NCBI GenBank assembly: GCA_022784505.1
Contig: JALFUQ010000044.1
Span: 1-36,195 of the forward strand
DNA: 36,195 nucleotides
From: Bacillota bacterium
Lineage (GTDB): Bacteria > Bacillota > Clostridia > Oscillospirales > Oscillospiraceae
Direction of reading: 5' to 3'
How positions within the stretch are numbered: the stretch's first letter is position 1; each line of letters starts with the position of its first letter. A program made the position numbers and the translations under genes. Below are positions 1 through 9,155 of this stretch, in pieces. Under the pieces are notes generated by a model, which ran no database searches, was not told the origin of the DNA, and was given only the letters and a program-made list of their open reading frames with translations.

Positions 1-280
1 GGGGAACGGTAGGGCCGGAGCGTACAAGCATCTGAAGAGTACGGTACCGGCTTGCCGGCCCCTGAGGTTCATCTTCTCAGGCATTTGTCATTGAGAGAGG
101 TGTCATAGCCTGAGCTTCGGCCTGCCGGTCGGTCATGTCAGTCCGAAGAGGTGTATGGGGGGATTTTAGAAAGGAAGTATACTAAGTTTAAGTTGGAATA
201 TCCGAAGCTTGGCTTGATGTAAAGGATCTGAGGTAGTAAATCGTTTCGGTCAATATGCAGAAGCCTCGGACATCGGTTTG

Positions 281-417
281 AGTTACCCTTAGCTAACTTA
301 TGGCTTTATTATAGTTACCCTCGGCTAACTTGTCAATAGGTTTTTTGAAAAAATCAAAAAATTTTATTATTACACAGGATGCTCAAAAATCTTTCGTCAA
401 GTTAGCCAAAAGCAACT
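281..417. promoter_or_regulatory. Three matching 18-bp palindromic operator-like sites (281-298, 313-330, 400-417), the last touching a sigma-A-like promoter (TTGACT 417-422, N16, TATAAT 439-444)
   Basis: agttacccttagctaact, agttaccctcggctaact and agttagccaaaagcaact share AGTTA(C/G)CC...GCTAACT-type inverted half-sites upstream of the DtxR-like gene. Confidence 0.6.
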
Positions 418-475
418 TGACTTCCGTGGGCAAACTGATATAATAAGACCAAAGAGCAAATTAAGGAGTATCATC

Positions 476-835
476 ATGCACGAATCCGGCGAAATGTACC
501 TCGAAACTATATTGGTCCTGGGCAAGAAAAAACCCACCGTCAGGGCGGTCGATGTTGCCGACGATCTCGGTTATTCAAAGCCGTCGGTCAGCAGGGGGCT
601 TGCAAGGCTCAAGGCCGACGGCTGCATTATCGTTGACGCCGACGGCCGCATTGCGCTGACCGAGAAGGGCAGGCAGATCGCCGAGAAGATATATGAGCGG
701 CATGTCGTCCTGTCCAGGACGCTGATGGCGCTTGGCGTGGACGAGGAAACAGCGCTTTCCGATGCCTGCAAAATGGAGCACGACCTGAGCGACAGCTCCT
801 TTGAGGCGATAAAAAAACACTTTAAATACGAATGA
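476..835 (+). CDS. Short DtxR/MntR-family metal-dependent transcriptional regulator
   Basis: N-terminal wHTH (MHESGEMYLETILVLGKKKPTVRAVDVADDLGYSKPSVSRGLARLKADG) followed by a dimerisation-like helix (ERHVVLSRTLMALGVDEETALSDACKMEHDLSD). Confidence 0.85.
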   Translation: MHESGEMYLETILVLGKKKPTVRAVDVADDLGYSKPSVSRGLARLKADGCIIVDADGRIALTEKGRQIAEKIYERHVVLSRTLMALGVDEETALSDACKMEHDLSDSSFEAIKKHFKYE

Positions 836-863
836 AAAAAGCGACCCAACGGGTCGCTTTTTT
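834..863. terminator. Bidirectional intrinsic terminator between convergent genes
   Basis: aaaaaagcgaccc-aac-gggtcgctttttt. Confidence 0.85.
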
Positions 864-1234
864 CATTCTTCAACATGATCCATGCCCTGACTTACAATTG
901 TGCGTACATGGTCATCTGCGAGGGAGTAGTACACGGACTTTCCCTCGCGGCGGCTTTTTACGAGCCGGTTGTTTTTTAGTATCCTCAGCTGGAGCGATAT
1001 CGCCGAGTCGGTCATGTTCAGCACCGACGCAAGGCCGCACACGCAGGCCTCGGATTCCAGCAGGACGAAAAGTATCCTCATCCTCGTCGAGTCGCCGAAG
1101 GTTTTGAACAGCTCCGCCAAGTCGTAGATATCCTCCTCGGGCGGCATTTTCTCTTCAACAATTTTTCTGAGCCGCTCGTGCTCTTTTTCGTCGTCGAGCT
1201 GCTCGGTGCGAATTTCATCGGACATTTTCGTCAC
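863..1234 (-). CDS. ArsR/SmtB-family metal-responsive repressor
   Basis: LAELFKTFGDSTRMRILFVLLESEACVCGLASVLNMTDSAISLQLRILKNNRLVKSRREGKSVYYSL. Confidence 0.92.
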   Translation of the reverse strand: MTKMSDEIRTEQLDDEKEHERLRKIVEEKMPPEEDIYDLAELFKTFGDSTRMRILFVLLESEACVCGLASVLNMTDSAISLQLRILKNNRLVKSRREGKSVYYSLADDHVRTIVSQGMDHVEE

Positions 1235-1271
1235 TTCCTTTACTCGTATTATACAACATTTTGCCCTAAAA

Positions 1272-3149
1272 TCAAAGATTTTTCACATTCAGCGCACGGA
1301 TGGCATTGAGCACGGCGATGACCATGACACCGACATCGGCGAAAATGCCGAACCACATGTTCGCAATACCCACGGCGACAAGCACAAGGCAGATGACCTT
1401 AACACCGATTGCAAAACAGATATTCTCGTGCACGATGCGCAGCGCCTTGCGGGAGATCCGGATGGCCTTTGATATCTTGCGCGGGTCGTCGTCCATGAGG
1501 ACAATGTCGGCTGCTTCGATGGCAGCGTCCGAGCCGAGCGCGCCCATCGCGATGCCGATATCGGCACGGGAGAGCACGGGAGCATCGTTGATGCCGTCGC
1601 CGACGAAGGCAAGCTTTTCCTTGCCGCCGAGACCGCCTAAAAGCTCCTCGACCTTGCTGACCTTGCCGGCGGGAAGCAGCTCGCTGTACACCTCATCGAT
1701 ACCGAGCTCGGTTGCCGTTGCGTCGGCTATGCGCTTTGCATCGCCCGTGAGCATGACGGTTTTCTTTATGCCGCTTTGCTTGAGAGCCGCAATTGCATCC
1801 TTTGCGCCGTCCTTGAGCCTGTCGGAAATGAGGATAACGCCGCAGTATGCGCCGTCGACGGCCACATGCACGAGCGTGCCCGGTTCATTACAGGGCGGCA
1901 CTTCAATGCCGAGACTCGCCATGAGCCTTGCGTTGCCCGCTGCAACGGACTTGCCGTCAAATAGCGCCGTGACGCCGTTGCCGCTTATCTCGTGCACATC
2001 CGCCACGCGCTCGGGATCGATGGTCTTGCCGTAGGCGGCCTTGAGGCTCTTGCTTATCGGGTGGTCGGAGTAGCATTCTGCGTAGGCGGCGTACTCCAAA
2101 AGTGCGGCCTCGTCGACGGTGTTGTTGTACACGCCGCTGACCTCAAACACGCCACGGGTCAGGGTGCCGGTCTTATCAAACACGACATGGCGCACCTCTG
2201 AAAGACCCTCAAGGTAGTTTGAGCCCTTGACGAGAACGCCCGCATTGCTCGCACCGCCGATGCCCGCAAAGAAGGTGAGGGGGATGCTGATGACCAGTGC
2301 GCAGGGGCAGCTTATAACGAGGAAGGTCAGTGCACGGTAAAGCCACACATCCCAGGCAGAGCTGTGGCCCATGGCAAGCGACACGATCGGCGGGATGATC
2401 GCCAGTGCAAGTGCGCCTGCGCACACTGCGGGGGTGTACACCCTTGCAAAGCGGGTGATGAACGCTTCGGATCTGGACTTTTTCGAGCTTGCGTTTTCAA
2501 CCAGGTCGAGTATCTTCGAGACTGTCGATTCGCCGAACTCGCGGCTGGTCTTAATTTTAATTACGCCGCTTAGATTAATGCAGCCGCTGAGCGCTTCGTC
2601 ACCGCATTTGGCGTCACGGGGGACGCTCTCGCCGGTGAGGGCGGCGGTGTCGAGCGTGGTGCTGCCCTCGACGATGGTGCCGTCGATGGGTATCTTTTCG
2701 CCGGGCTTGACGACTATTATCGAGCCTATTGCGACCTCATCGGGGTCGACCTGCTCAAGCTCGCCGTCTGCGTTTTCGATATTTGCATAGTCGGGGCGGA
2801 TATCCATGAGCTGGCTAATGTTGCGGCGGCTCCTGCCGACGGCAATGCTCTGAAAAAGCTCGCCGATCTGGTAAAAGAGCATGACCGCTGCCGCTTCCTT
2901 GTAGTCGCCAAGGCCCATCGCGCCGAGCGTTGCGACCGCCATGAGGAAGTTTTCGTCGAACGGCTGCTTGTTCTTGATGCCCTTGCAGGCCTTGATGAGG
3001 ATATCGTAGCCTATGGTGAGGTAGGCGATCAAAAACAGCACAAAGCCGAGCCAGCCCTGGGGGTCGGTGATAACAAATATCAGCATCAAAACTGCTGCGA
3101 TTATAATTCGCAGCAGCACCTTTTTTTGCTTCTTATTCATAGCGATCAC
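1272..3149 (-). CDS. cadA: Heavy-metal-translocating P1B-type ATPase (Cd/Zn type)
   Basis: SCPCALVISIPL, DKTGTLT, TGDA and GDGINDAPVL motifs; no N-terminal metal-binding domain. Confidence 0.93.
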   Translation of the reverse strand: MIAMNKKQKKVLLRIIIAAVLMLIFVITDPQGWLGFVLFLIAYLTIGYDILIKACKGIKNKQPFDENFLMAVATLGAMGLGDYKEAAAVMLFYQIGELFQSIAVGRSRRNISQLMDIRPDYANIENADGELEQVDPDEVAIGSIIVVKPGEKIPIDGTIVEGSTTLDTAALTGESVPRDAKCGDEALSGCINLSGVIKIKTSREFGESTVSKILDLVENASSKKSRSEAFITRFARVYTPAVCAGALALAIIPPIVSLAMGHSSAWDVWLYRALTFLVISCPCALVISIPLTFFAGIGGASNAGVLVKGSNYLEGLSEVRHVVFDKTGTLTRGVFEVSGVYNNTVDEAALLEYAAYAECYSDHPISKSLKAAYGKTIDPERVADVHEISGNGVTALFDGKSVAAGNARLMASLGIEVPPCNEPGTLVHVAVDGAYCGVILISDRLKDGAKDAIAALKQSGIKKTVMLTGDAKRIADATATELGIDEVYSELLPAGKVSKVEELLGGLGGKEKLAFVGDGINDAPVLSRADIGIAMGALGSDAAIEAADIVLMDDDPRKISKAIRISRKALRIVHENICFAIGVKVICLVLVAVGIANMWFGIFADVGVMVIAVLNAIRALNVKNL

Positions 3150-3152
3150 TTA

Positions 3153-3395
3153 TTAAAGAAATATCTCGCAGTCGTCCTCGACCTTCTTGCAGTTTTTCAG
3201 AACATCCTGCATGACGACCTTGACGTCTGCACCTTCCTCAAACTCGACGATCATCTTGAGTGCCATGTAGTTGACGACGCAGTCTGCAACGCCGGCGGTG
3301 TCCTTTGCGGCCTGCTCCATCTTGGCAGCGCAGTTTGCGCAGTCAACATCGATCTTGTAGGTCTTTTTCATATCATTATTCCTCCGATAAATCAT
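3153..3395 (-). CDS. Stand-alone heavy-metal-associated (HMA) domain protein
   Basis: KIDVDCANCAAKMEQAAKDTAGV CxxC HMA motif, directly upstream of the ATPase. Confidence 0.85.
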   Translation of the reverse strand: MIYRRNNDMKKTYKIDVDCANCAAKMEQAAKDTAGVADCVVNYMALKMIVEFEEGADVKVVMQDVLKNCKKVEDDCEIFL

Positions 3396-3483
3396 AATTG
3401 AACATTTGAACGATTGTTCAATTATGTTATACTACTACCGATGTCAATTGTCAATGCCCAAAATAAAATTTTTTGCGAAAAAA

Positions 3484-3515
3484 TCACTCCCTGATGTTTT
3501 TGCATCAGGGAGTGA
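3484..3515 (-). terminator. Intrinsic terminator of the sigma / anti-sigma / lipoprotein set
   Basis: Perfect 13-bp stem tcactccctgatg / catcagggagtga with a T-run on the - strand. Confidence 0.8.
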
Positions 3516-3527
3516 CCGGACACTGGC

Positions 3528-3944
3528 TCAGCCGTGATAATTACCGGTAGCCGAATCAATGCAGACATAGGGGACGATCTCGTCGTTTATCCTGACATAA
3601 GCCTGATAGCTCGTGCCGCCGATAAACTCGCAGTGATCGACCTCAACACCGTACCTTTCCTTGAGGTCGGCCTCGAACTCAGCCTTACACGCATCGCCCG
3701 TGGGCGTGGGCTTGGGCGCTTCGGTGGACTTCGGCGCTTCGGTGGGCTTGGGGGTGAACGATGGGCCGACGGGGTCCATGGTCATCTGCGGTCCGTGCCT
3801 TGCGCTGACAGGCTGCGTTGCCGGCACGGAGGTCGCAGGTATGCTCACGGTGCTTTCATACCCGCCGCAGGCGGTGACCGAAAAAGCGGCTATAAGTATG
3901 ATTACGAGCGCCAATGCTATGGCGGGTATGTGCTTTGCTGACAT
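3528..3944 (-). CDS. Small secreted lipoprotein
   Basis: Signal peptide plus VTAC lipobox, Pro/Thr-rich linker, small C-terminal domain. Confidence 0.6.
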   Translation of the reverse strand: MSAKHIPAIALALVIILIAAFSVTACGGYESTVSIPATSVPATQPVSARHGPQMTMDPVGPSFTPKPTEAPKSTEAPKPTPTGDACKAEFEADLKERYGVEVDHCEFIGGTSYQAYVRINDEIVPYVCIDSATGNYHG

Positions 3945-3958
3945 ATTTATGTCTCCTC

Positions 3959-4906
3959 TCAGGGAATTACGCTGAAATCAAAGATATCCGCAAACGCCTC
4001 CATCGTCTCACGGGAAAGCGGGGCGACCTCAGTGTCGCCGGGGGTGCGCAGGAGGTTGATGACGACATAGGATTTGCCCAGATCCGCAATGATGAGCTGC
4101 TTGCTTGCCGAGGTGCACATCAGAAGCTCAATGCCGTTGGGTGTCGTGTGCTGCCACTGGGTGTAGTCGTCGATGCTTCCGACATTCAAAAGCGCCGTCG
4201 AGAACGAGCCCTTCATGCTGCGGATGAACTGATAGCTGACCGGCTGCTTGAGGTCGGTGCCGGTGATGGCGGCATCGCCGTCAAATCGGAACGAGCCGTC
4301 GGCATAGACAAAGCCCTGATACACGGTGTTGACAAAATTATTGCCGCTGGGTGCGTAGATAACGCCCGTGCCGGCAAGGGAGAAAAATTCGTCCTCCGTT
4401 GCGGGTTCTTTGAAGCCTTCAAGAAGCTTCAGCGAGTATTTTTCGCAGATGCGGTCGATCTCGTCTGCCATTTCCTGCGTGTAGCAGATGTAGGCATTGT
4501 ACTTTCCCTCAAAGCCCGTGGGCTTGTTGCCGACCGAGGCGAGGATGCTGCCGTCGGTGTCATAGCTTTGCAGAAATGCCTGCCACTCGGCGGCTGCCTG
4601 CCATTCGGGGCTGTTTTCCTTACCCTGCAAGCTGATGTAGTCGCCTGCGGCAAGACCGTTCTGCGTTGTCTCGGGCTTTGTGAACAAAAGTGCGTCACGC
4701 AGGCCGAACCAGTCGGCGGCGTAGGCCGTGGCAGCCAGTGCAAACATTGCGGCGACAACGGCGGCGACGAGAAGAAGCTTTGGCCTTGCGGCGCGGGCTT
4801 TGTGCGCAGTCGGCACGGCGGCGCTTATATTCCGAAGCATCCTTGCCTTTGCAAGCTCGCTCGGCGACATTGCGTCGTAGGCGTTTCGGATATGGTCGTT
4901 ATTCAT
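3959..4906 (-). CDS. Membrane-anchored anti-sigma-factor-like protein
   Basis: Sits directly downstream of the ECF sigma gene; cytosolic N-terminus, one TM (LLLVAAVVAAMFALAATAYA), extracytoplasmic domain; start set at MNNDHIRN. Confidence 0.6.
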   Translation of the reverse strand: MNNDHIRNAYDAMSPSELAKARMLRNISAAVPTAHKARAARPKLLLVAAVVAAMFALAATAYAADWFGLRDALLFTKPETTQNGLAAGDYISLQGKENSPEWQAAAEWQAFLQSYDTDGSILASVGNKPTGFEGKYNAYICYTQEMADEIDRICEKYSLKLLEGFKEPATEDEFFSLAGTGVIYAPSGNNFVNTVYQGFVYADGSFRFDGDAAITGTDLKQPVSYQFIRSMKGSFSTALLNVGSIDDYTQWQHTTPNGIELLMCTSASKQLIIADLGKSYVVINLLRTPGDTEVAPLSRETMEAFADIFDFSVIP

Positions 4907-4930
4907 AGGAACATCTCCTTTCATGGCGGC

Positions 4931-5488
4931 TCAGGCATCGGCGGCATCGCCGAGAGAGCGCTTGAGAAGCTTGCGTGCCCGTGCAAGGCGGGTGCGGATA
5001 GTCGCATCCGGGCGCTTGAGCATTTTCGCTATCTCGGGGGTGGAGTAGCCCTCGTAATAGTACATGTACACGATGGTCTTGTACCCGTTCGGCAGTGCCA
5101 TGATCGCCCGCAGGGTCTCGCCCGAGTCGAAGTTCTGCTCGAAGCCGAGCTCGATGTGCTCGTCGATATCCTGCGTTTTTCGTCGCCAGCTCTTGATCTC
5201 GTTTTTGCAGAGGTTCGATGCCGTCACGATGAACCACGCTTTTTCGTGGCGCTCCGACTCGAACTTCACATCACGGTCCAGATAACGGAGGAAGGTGTCC
5301 TGCGACAGATCCTCCGCATCTGCACTGTTTTTCAAAAAAGAGAAGCAAACACGGTAAACGGCGTCAATGTTGCGCGCATACACATCGGAAAATCCCTGTT
5401 CGGTTTCGCTGTATGGGGTCGGGATAACGCTCACCGTCCTTTCGATAAGAATGGAAGTTGAAGATAGTGAGTTATATGTTAAGGCCAT
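4931..5488 (-). CDS. ECF-type RNA polymerase sigma factor
   Basis: Region 2 (VYRVCFSFLKNSADAEDLSQDTFLRYL) and region 4 (YYEGYSTPEIAKMLKRPDATIRTRLARARKLLKRSL); start codon uncertain. Confidence 0.9.
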   Translation of the reverse strand: MALTYNSLSSTSILIERTVSVIPTPYSETEQGFSDVYARNIDAVYRVCFSFLKNSADAEDLSQDTFLRYLDRDVKFESERHEKAWFIVTASNLCKNEIKSWRRKTQDIDEHIELGFEQNFDSGETLRAIMALPNGYKTIVYMYYYEGYSTPEIAKMLKRPDATIRTRLARARKLLKRSLGDAADA

Positions 5489-5620
5489 AAGGTTTGTCGG
5501 AAGCGTTTAAGGTAATTTGTAGTTTGCTTCAACTCCCATTCACTAAAGAGACAAACGAAACGACAAAAGTGTTTCAAAAAACATGCGCAGTATCAGACAT
5601 ACTGCGCAGATTGTGACCTA

Positions 5621-5762
5621 TTGACTTCGCGGGGGAGTGGTGGTATTATAAAGGCACAAAGGGCGATGACCAACGGTCAGCTCAAGAAGTTAGGTATATT
5701 GTAGTAAGACAAAAGCTTACAAGCAAAACCGTCACTTGGCAGAGTGGCGGTTTTGCTTTTTT
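5621..5762 (+). ncRNA. Candidate small RNA: sigma-A-like promoter with a short transcript ending in a strong intrinsic terminator
   Basis: TTGACT (5621-5626) N17 TATTAT (5644-5649); terminator aagcaaaaccgtcact/agtggcggttttgctt 5721-5758 plus T-run; no long ORF between. Confidence 0.45.
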
Positions 5763-5959
5763 ACTCTAATCGAAATAGTATATCTTCCGATATGTATCGT
5801 TAGTGTAATCGGCATAAGCGCACCCCCCCTCTCGGGTGGTGTAGCTGACCGCCTCGCCCTTTGCTTAATGCTAATATAGTGCAAAAAGCGCGCATCTGTC
5901 AAGTTTTGCAAACATAATGTATACTTTCCGTCGGGGAAATGGTATTATCATAGCCGGAG

Positions 5960-6826
5960 GTGCTGATGATGATATTTGTTTACCCCGATTTTTATTTTGA
6001 ATTTTCCTGCACCGCATCACGCTGCCGCCACAGCTGCTGCCGTGGCTGGGAGATAGACATAGACGAGGACACGCTGGCACTATACGATGAGCTCACGGGC
6101 GATATCGGCGACACGGTGCGGCGCAGCATTGAGCGCACGCCGACGCCGCATTTTGCGCTCACCGAAAACGAGGATTGCCCGTTTTTGCAGCCGGACGGCC
6201 TGTGCAGGCTCATACTCACGCTCGGTGAGGAAAGCCTGTGCGATATCTGCGCCGAGCACCCGAGATTTTATAACGAGCACCCCGACCGCATCGAGGCGGG
6301 ACTCGGGCTGTGCTGCGAGGAGGCGGTGCGCCTGCTTTTAGAGCGGGACACACCGCTTGAACTCATCGTCGAGACCGACGGCGAGGTGCCCGGGCATATA
6401 CTGCGTGACGATATCTTCGCCGTTCTGGCTGAGCAGGGCACGCCCCTTCCCGAGCGCATGGACAAGGCGCTCACGCTTGTCGGGGCAACAATGCCCGACT
6501 TCACGCTCTCGCAAATTGCCAAGCTGTACCTCGGCTTAGAGCGGCTCGATGATGAGTGGACAAAGTGCCTTGGGCGCCTTAAAGGCGACTCTCCGCTGCC
6601 GCAGCCGGAGGGAATAAAGTACGAGCGCTTGGCGGAATATTTCGTCTACCGCCACTTCAATGATGCTTCTGCGCAGACCCTTTCCTTTGCGTTTTTGAGC
6701 GTGCGTCTGCTGTGTGCGCTCGAAAAGCTGTGCCCGCAGGAGCTTTCGGAGCTTGTGCGGCTTTACTCATCGGAAATCGAATATTCGGACGAAAATGTTG
6801 AAAAGGTACAGAATGCTCTGAAATAA
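5960..6826 (+). CDS. Flagellin lysine-N-methylase (FliB)-like Cys-rich protein
   Basis: FSCTASRCRHSCCRGWEIDID ... CPFLQPDGLCRLILTLGEESLCDICAEHPRFY. Confidence 0.75.
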   Translation: MLMMIFVYPDFYFEFSCTASRCRHSCCRGWEIDIDEDTLALYDELTGDIGDTVRRSIERTPTPHFALTENEDCPFLQPDGLCRLILTLGEESLCDICAEHPRFYNEHPDRIEAGLGLCCEEAVRLLLERDTPLELIVETDGEVPGHILRDDIFAVLAEQGTPLPERMDKALTLVGATMPDFTLSQIAKLYLGLERLDDEWTKCLGRLKGDSPLPQPEGIKYERLAEYFVYRHFNDASAQTLSFAFLSVRLLCALEKLCPQELSELVRLYSSEIEYSDENVEKVQNALK

Positions 6827-6980
6827 CGGCAAAAAGAACCAACAATTTTCGTCAATTCCTTAACGCTGTCTATTGAAAAACGGGCGGCGGGAGCATATAA
6901 TTGCTATTATATATGAGGTATAGCCGATGGGATCGGAGATAAAAAGAGAAAAATCAAATTTCAATATACGAGGGGATCAT

Positions 6981-8702
6981 ATGGCAAATTATTCGGCGTA
7001 CATGGACAAGGTCATATTGTTTGACCTTGGGACACAGGAGACCTCGGTCTTGCCGTGGTCGGATGAGGACAGGTGCAGATACATAGGCGGCAGCGCAATG
7101 GCGGCAAAGCTTTTGGAGAGCAGCAAAAACGCCGCTGACCTTATAGTCATCACCACCGGCCCTCTCACCGGCACGGGCGCACCGAGCTCAAACTACTTTA
7201 ACATCTCGGCAGTGTCGCCGCTGACGGGCGAGGTGTCCCATTCAAGCTGCGGCGGCAACTTCGGCCTTTATCTCAAAAAGGCCGGTATCGATGCATTGGT
7301 CATAAAAGGCTCGTGCGAAAAGCCCATGTGGCTCGGCATACTAAACGAGCACTTCACGCTGCACAAGGCGGGCGGCCTTTGGGGAAAGACCGTTTCCACG
7401 ACAAATGCCGAGCTTCAGGCGGCAGTGGATGAGGAGCGCAACTGCCGTGTCAAGTGCGGCATGCTCGCCATCGGTCCTGCGGGTGAAAACGGCGCTGCTA
7501 TCGCAACGGTCGCAAGCGGCGATAACGACGCGTGCACCTGCTCACTTGGCGCAGTGTTCGGCGCAAAGAAGCTCAAGGCGATAGTCGTCACCGGCAACCA
7601 CGATATCAGCATTGCCGACGAGGAAAAGGCGCTGGAGAACCACAAGCAGTGGGCGCAGCATCTTAACGCTCACCCCATCACCGGCGAGCTTCTGCCCAAG
7701 CGCGGCAGCATCGGCTTTGTTGAGCGTTTGCAGCAGGTGTGCCTGCTGCCGACGGAGAACTTCTCCAAGGCAAGCTGCGACTTTGCGCACGAGATTGGCG
7801 GCGAGGTTTTTGCCGACAAGTACAATGTCGTCAACCGCGGCTGCACCTACTGTCCGATAAGATGCGAGCGCTCGGCCATGTGCGAGGGCGAGACCGTCAA
7901 GGGCCCGAGCCTGAACGCAGCGGTGCTCCTCGGCAGCAATATTCTTAACTCCGACATGAAGCTCATCGTCCGCTGGACGAAGCAGCTGCACGAGCTCGGC
8001 CTTGACCTTACGCATACGGCGAAGGCCATCGCATGGGCGATGCAGGCGCGCAGCGAGGGCGTTTGGAAAACCGAGCTTCAGTTTGGCATAACAACGAACA
8101 TTTCCGACACCTTTGCGGCCATCGCTCTTAAAACCGGCATCGGCGAGGAGCTTGCCATGGGCTGTAACGCCCTCGGCAAAAAGTACGGCGGCGAGTTTGC
8201 GTACATGTTCACCGACCTTGCAGGTGCAGCAGTAAGAAGTTATGTCGGCTTTAACGGCACACTTTCAGACTACGCCGAGCGCTACGTGGATGCAGCACTC
8301 AACGCAGGTCAGTGCCCCTACGTCGCACTGGCGCTCATCCCCGCATTCATGGTCGAAAAGCCCAACGGTCTGAAGGCCGCAGCCGCAAGGAAGCTTGCTC
8401 CGCTTGCACCCGTGGCGGCGAAGATAATAAGCGTCCTGCCCGAAACGGTCGGAGATAAGCTGCCCGTGACCTTCCTAACGAGGGAGCTGCGCTACACCGT
8501 CGGCATGAGCATGACCCTTGACGCACTCGTCAAGACCGGCACGGCGGACAGCGTCGAGCTTCCCAAGCCCATGCTCAAGGCATACAAGGCGGCAAACGCA
8601 TTTTCCGTCAAGGACTGCGCCGCAAAACTCAAGGAAACCGCCGAGAAGCTCAAGAGCATGGATAAGGACGAGCTTTTAGCTAAGCTCGGCATCAAGGAAT
8701 AA
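6981..8702 (+). CDS. Aldehyde:ferredoxin oxidoreductase family (tungsten oxidoreductase) catalytic subunit
   Basis: N-terminal AOR domain (YIGGSAMAAKLLE, TGPLTGTGAPSSNYFNISAVSPLTGEVSHSSCGGNFG); cluster motif CTYCPIRC plus a later Cys in NAGQCPY; RBS before ATG at 6981. Confidence 0.88.
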   Translation: MANYSAYMDKVILFDLGTQETSVLPWSDEDRCRYIGGSAMAAKLLESSKNAADLIVITTGPLTGTGAPSSNYFNISAVSPLTGEVSHSSCGGNFGLYLKKAGIDALVIKGSCEKPMWLGILNEHFTLHKAGGLWGKTVSTTNAELQAAVDEERNCRVKCGMLAIGPAGENGAAIATVASGDNDACTCSLGAVFGAKKLKAIVVTGNHDISIADEEKALENHKQWAQHLNAHPITGELLPKRGSIGFVERLQQVCLLPTENFSKASCDFAHEIGGEVFADKYNVVNRGCTYCPIRCERSAMCEGETVKGPSLNAAVLLGSNILNSDMKLIVRWTKQLHELGLDLTHTAKAIAWAMQARSEGVWKTELQFGITTNISDTFAAIALKTGIGEELAMGCNALGKKYGGEFAYMFTDLAGAAVRSYVGFNGTLSDYAERYVDAALNAGQCPYVALALIPAFMVEKPNGLKAAAARKLAPLAPVAAKIISVLPETVGDKLPVTFLTRELRYTVGMSMTLDALVKTGTADSVELPKPMLKAYKAANAFSVKDCAAKLKETAEKLKSMDKDELLAKLGIKE

Positions 8703-8714
8703 GGGGGCGAGGTA

Positions 8715-9155
8715 ATGGCATACAGAATCAACGAAAGCGTGTGCAACGGCTGCGACGCATGTGTCACCGCCTGTCCCACGCAGGCGATCTCCGGCGTGCA
8801 GCACGAGGTGCACACCATTGATCCGGATAAATGCGTATCCTGCAATCTGTGCATGAATCTGTGCAAGAACTTTGCGATAAGAAGCGGAATGCAAAACGAG
8901 ATAATCGAGCATGACGAGTGGCCCATCCCGCACGTCGACCCCGCAGTCTGCAACGGCTGCTCGGCCTGCGTCGAGATATGCCCCATGTATGTGCTTCGCC
9001 TTTCTGAGCCAAAGTTCAGGGGCGACACGGGAACAATCGCCGAGCTTACGGACATCGACCTTTGCATCGGCTGCGAAAAGTGCGCAAAGCACTGCCCCGT
9101 TGGCGCTATCGAGATGGTCAAGCGCCTTGTTGCAAACGAGAAGGAGGAAGAGTAA
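8715..9155 (+). CDS. Polyferredoxin with four [4Fe-4S] motifs (WorS-like)
   Basis: CNGCDACVTACP, CVSCNLCMNLCK, CNGCSACVEICP, CIGCEKCAKHCP. Confidence 0.92.
   Translation: MAYRINESVCNGCDACVTACPTQAISGVQHEVHTIDPDKCVSCNLCMNLCKNFAIRSGMQNEIIEHDEWPIPHVDPAVCNGCSACVEICPMYVLRLSEPKFRGDTGTIAELTDIDLCIGCEKCAKHCPVGAIEMVKRLVANEKEEE

Noticed and set aside
832-1107. 91-aa + strand ORF over the ArsR gene
   Set aside because: Low-complexity shadow translation (SSSSSSRRRF) opposite a clear ArsR regulator.
3914-5461. 515-aa ORF on the + strand
   Set aside because: Antisense to the ECF sigma, anti-sigma and lipoprotein genes, which have recognisable motifs; typical shadow ORF of GC-rich coding DNA.
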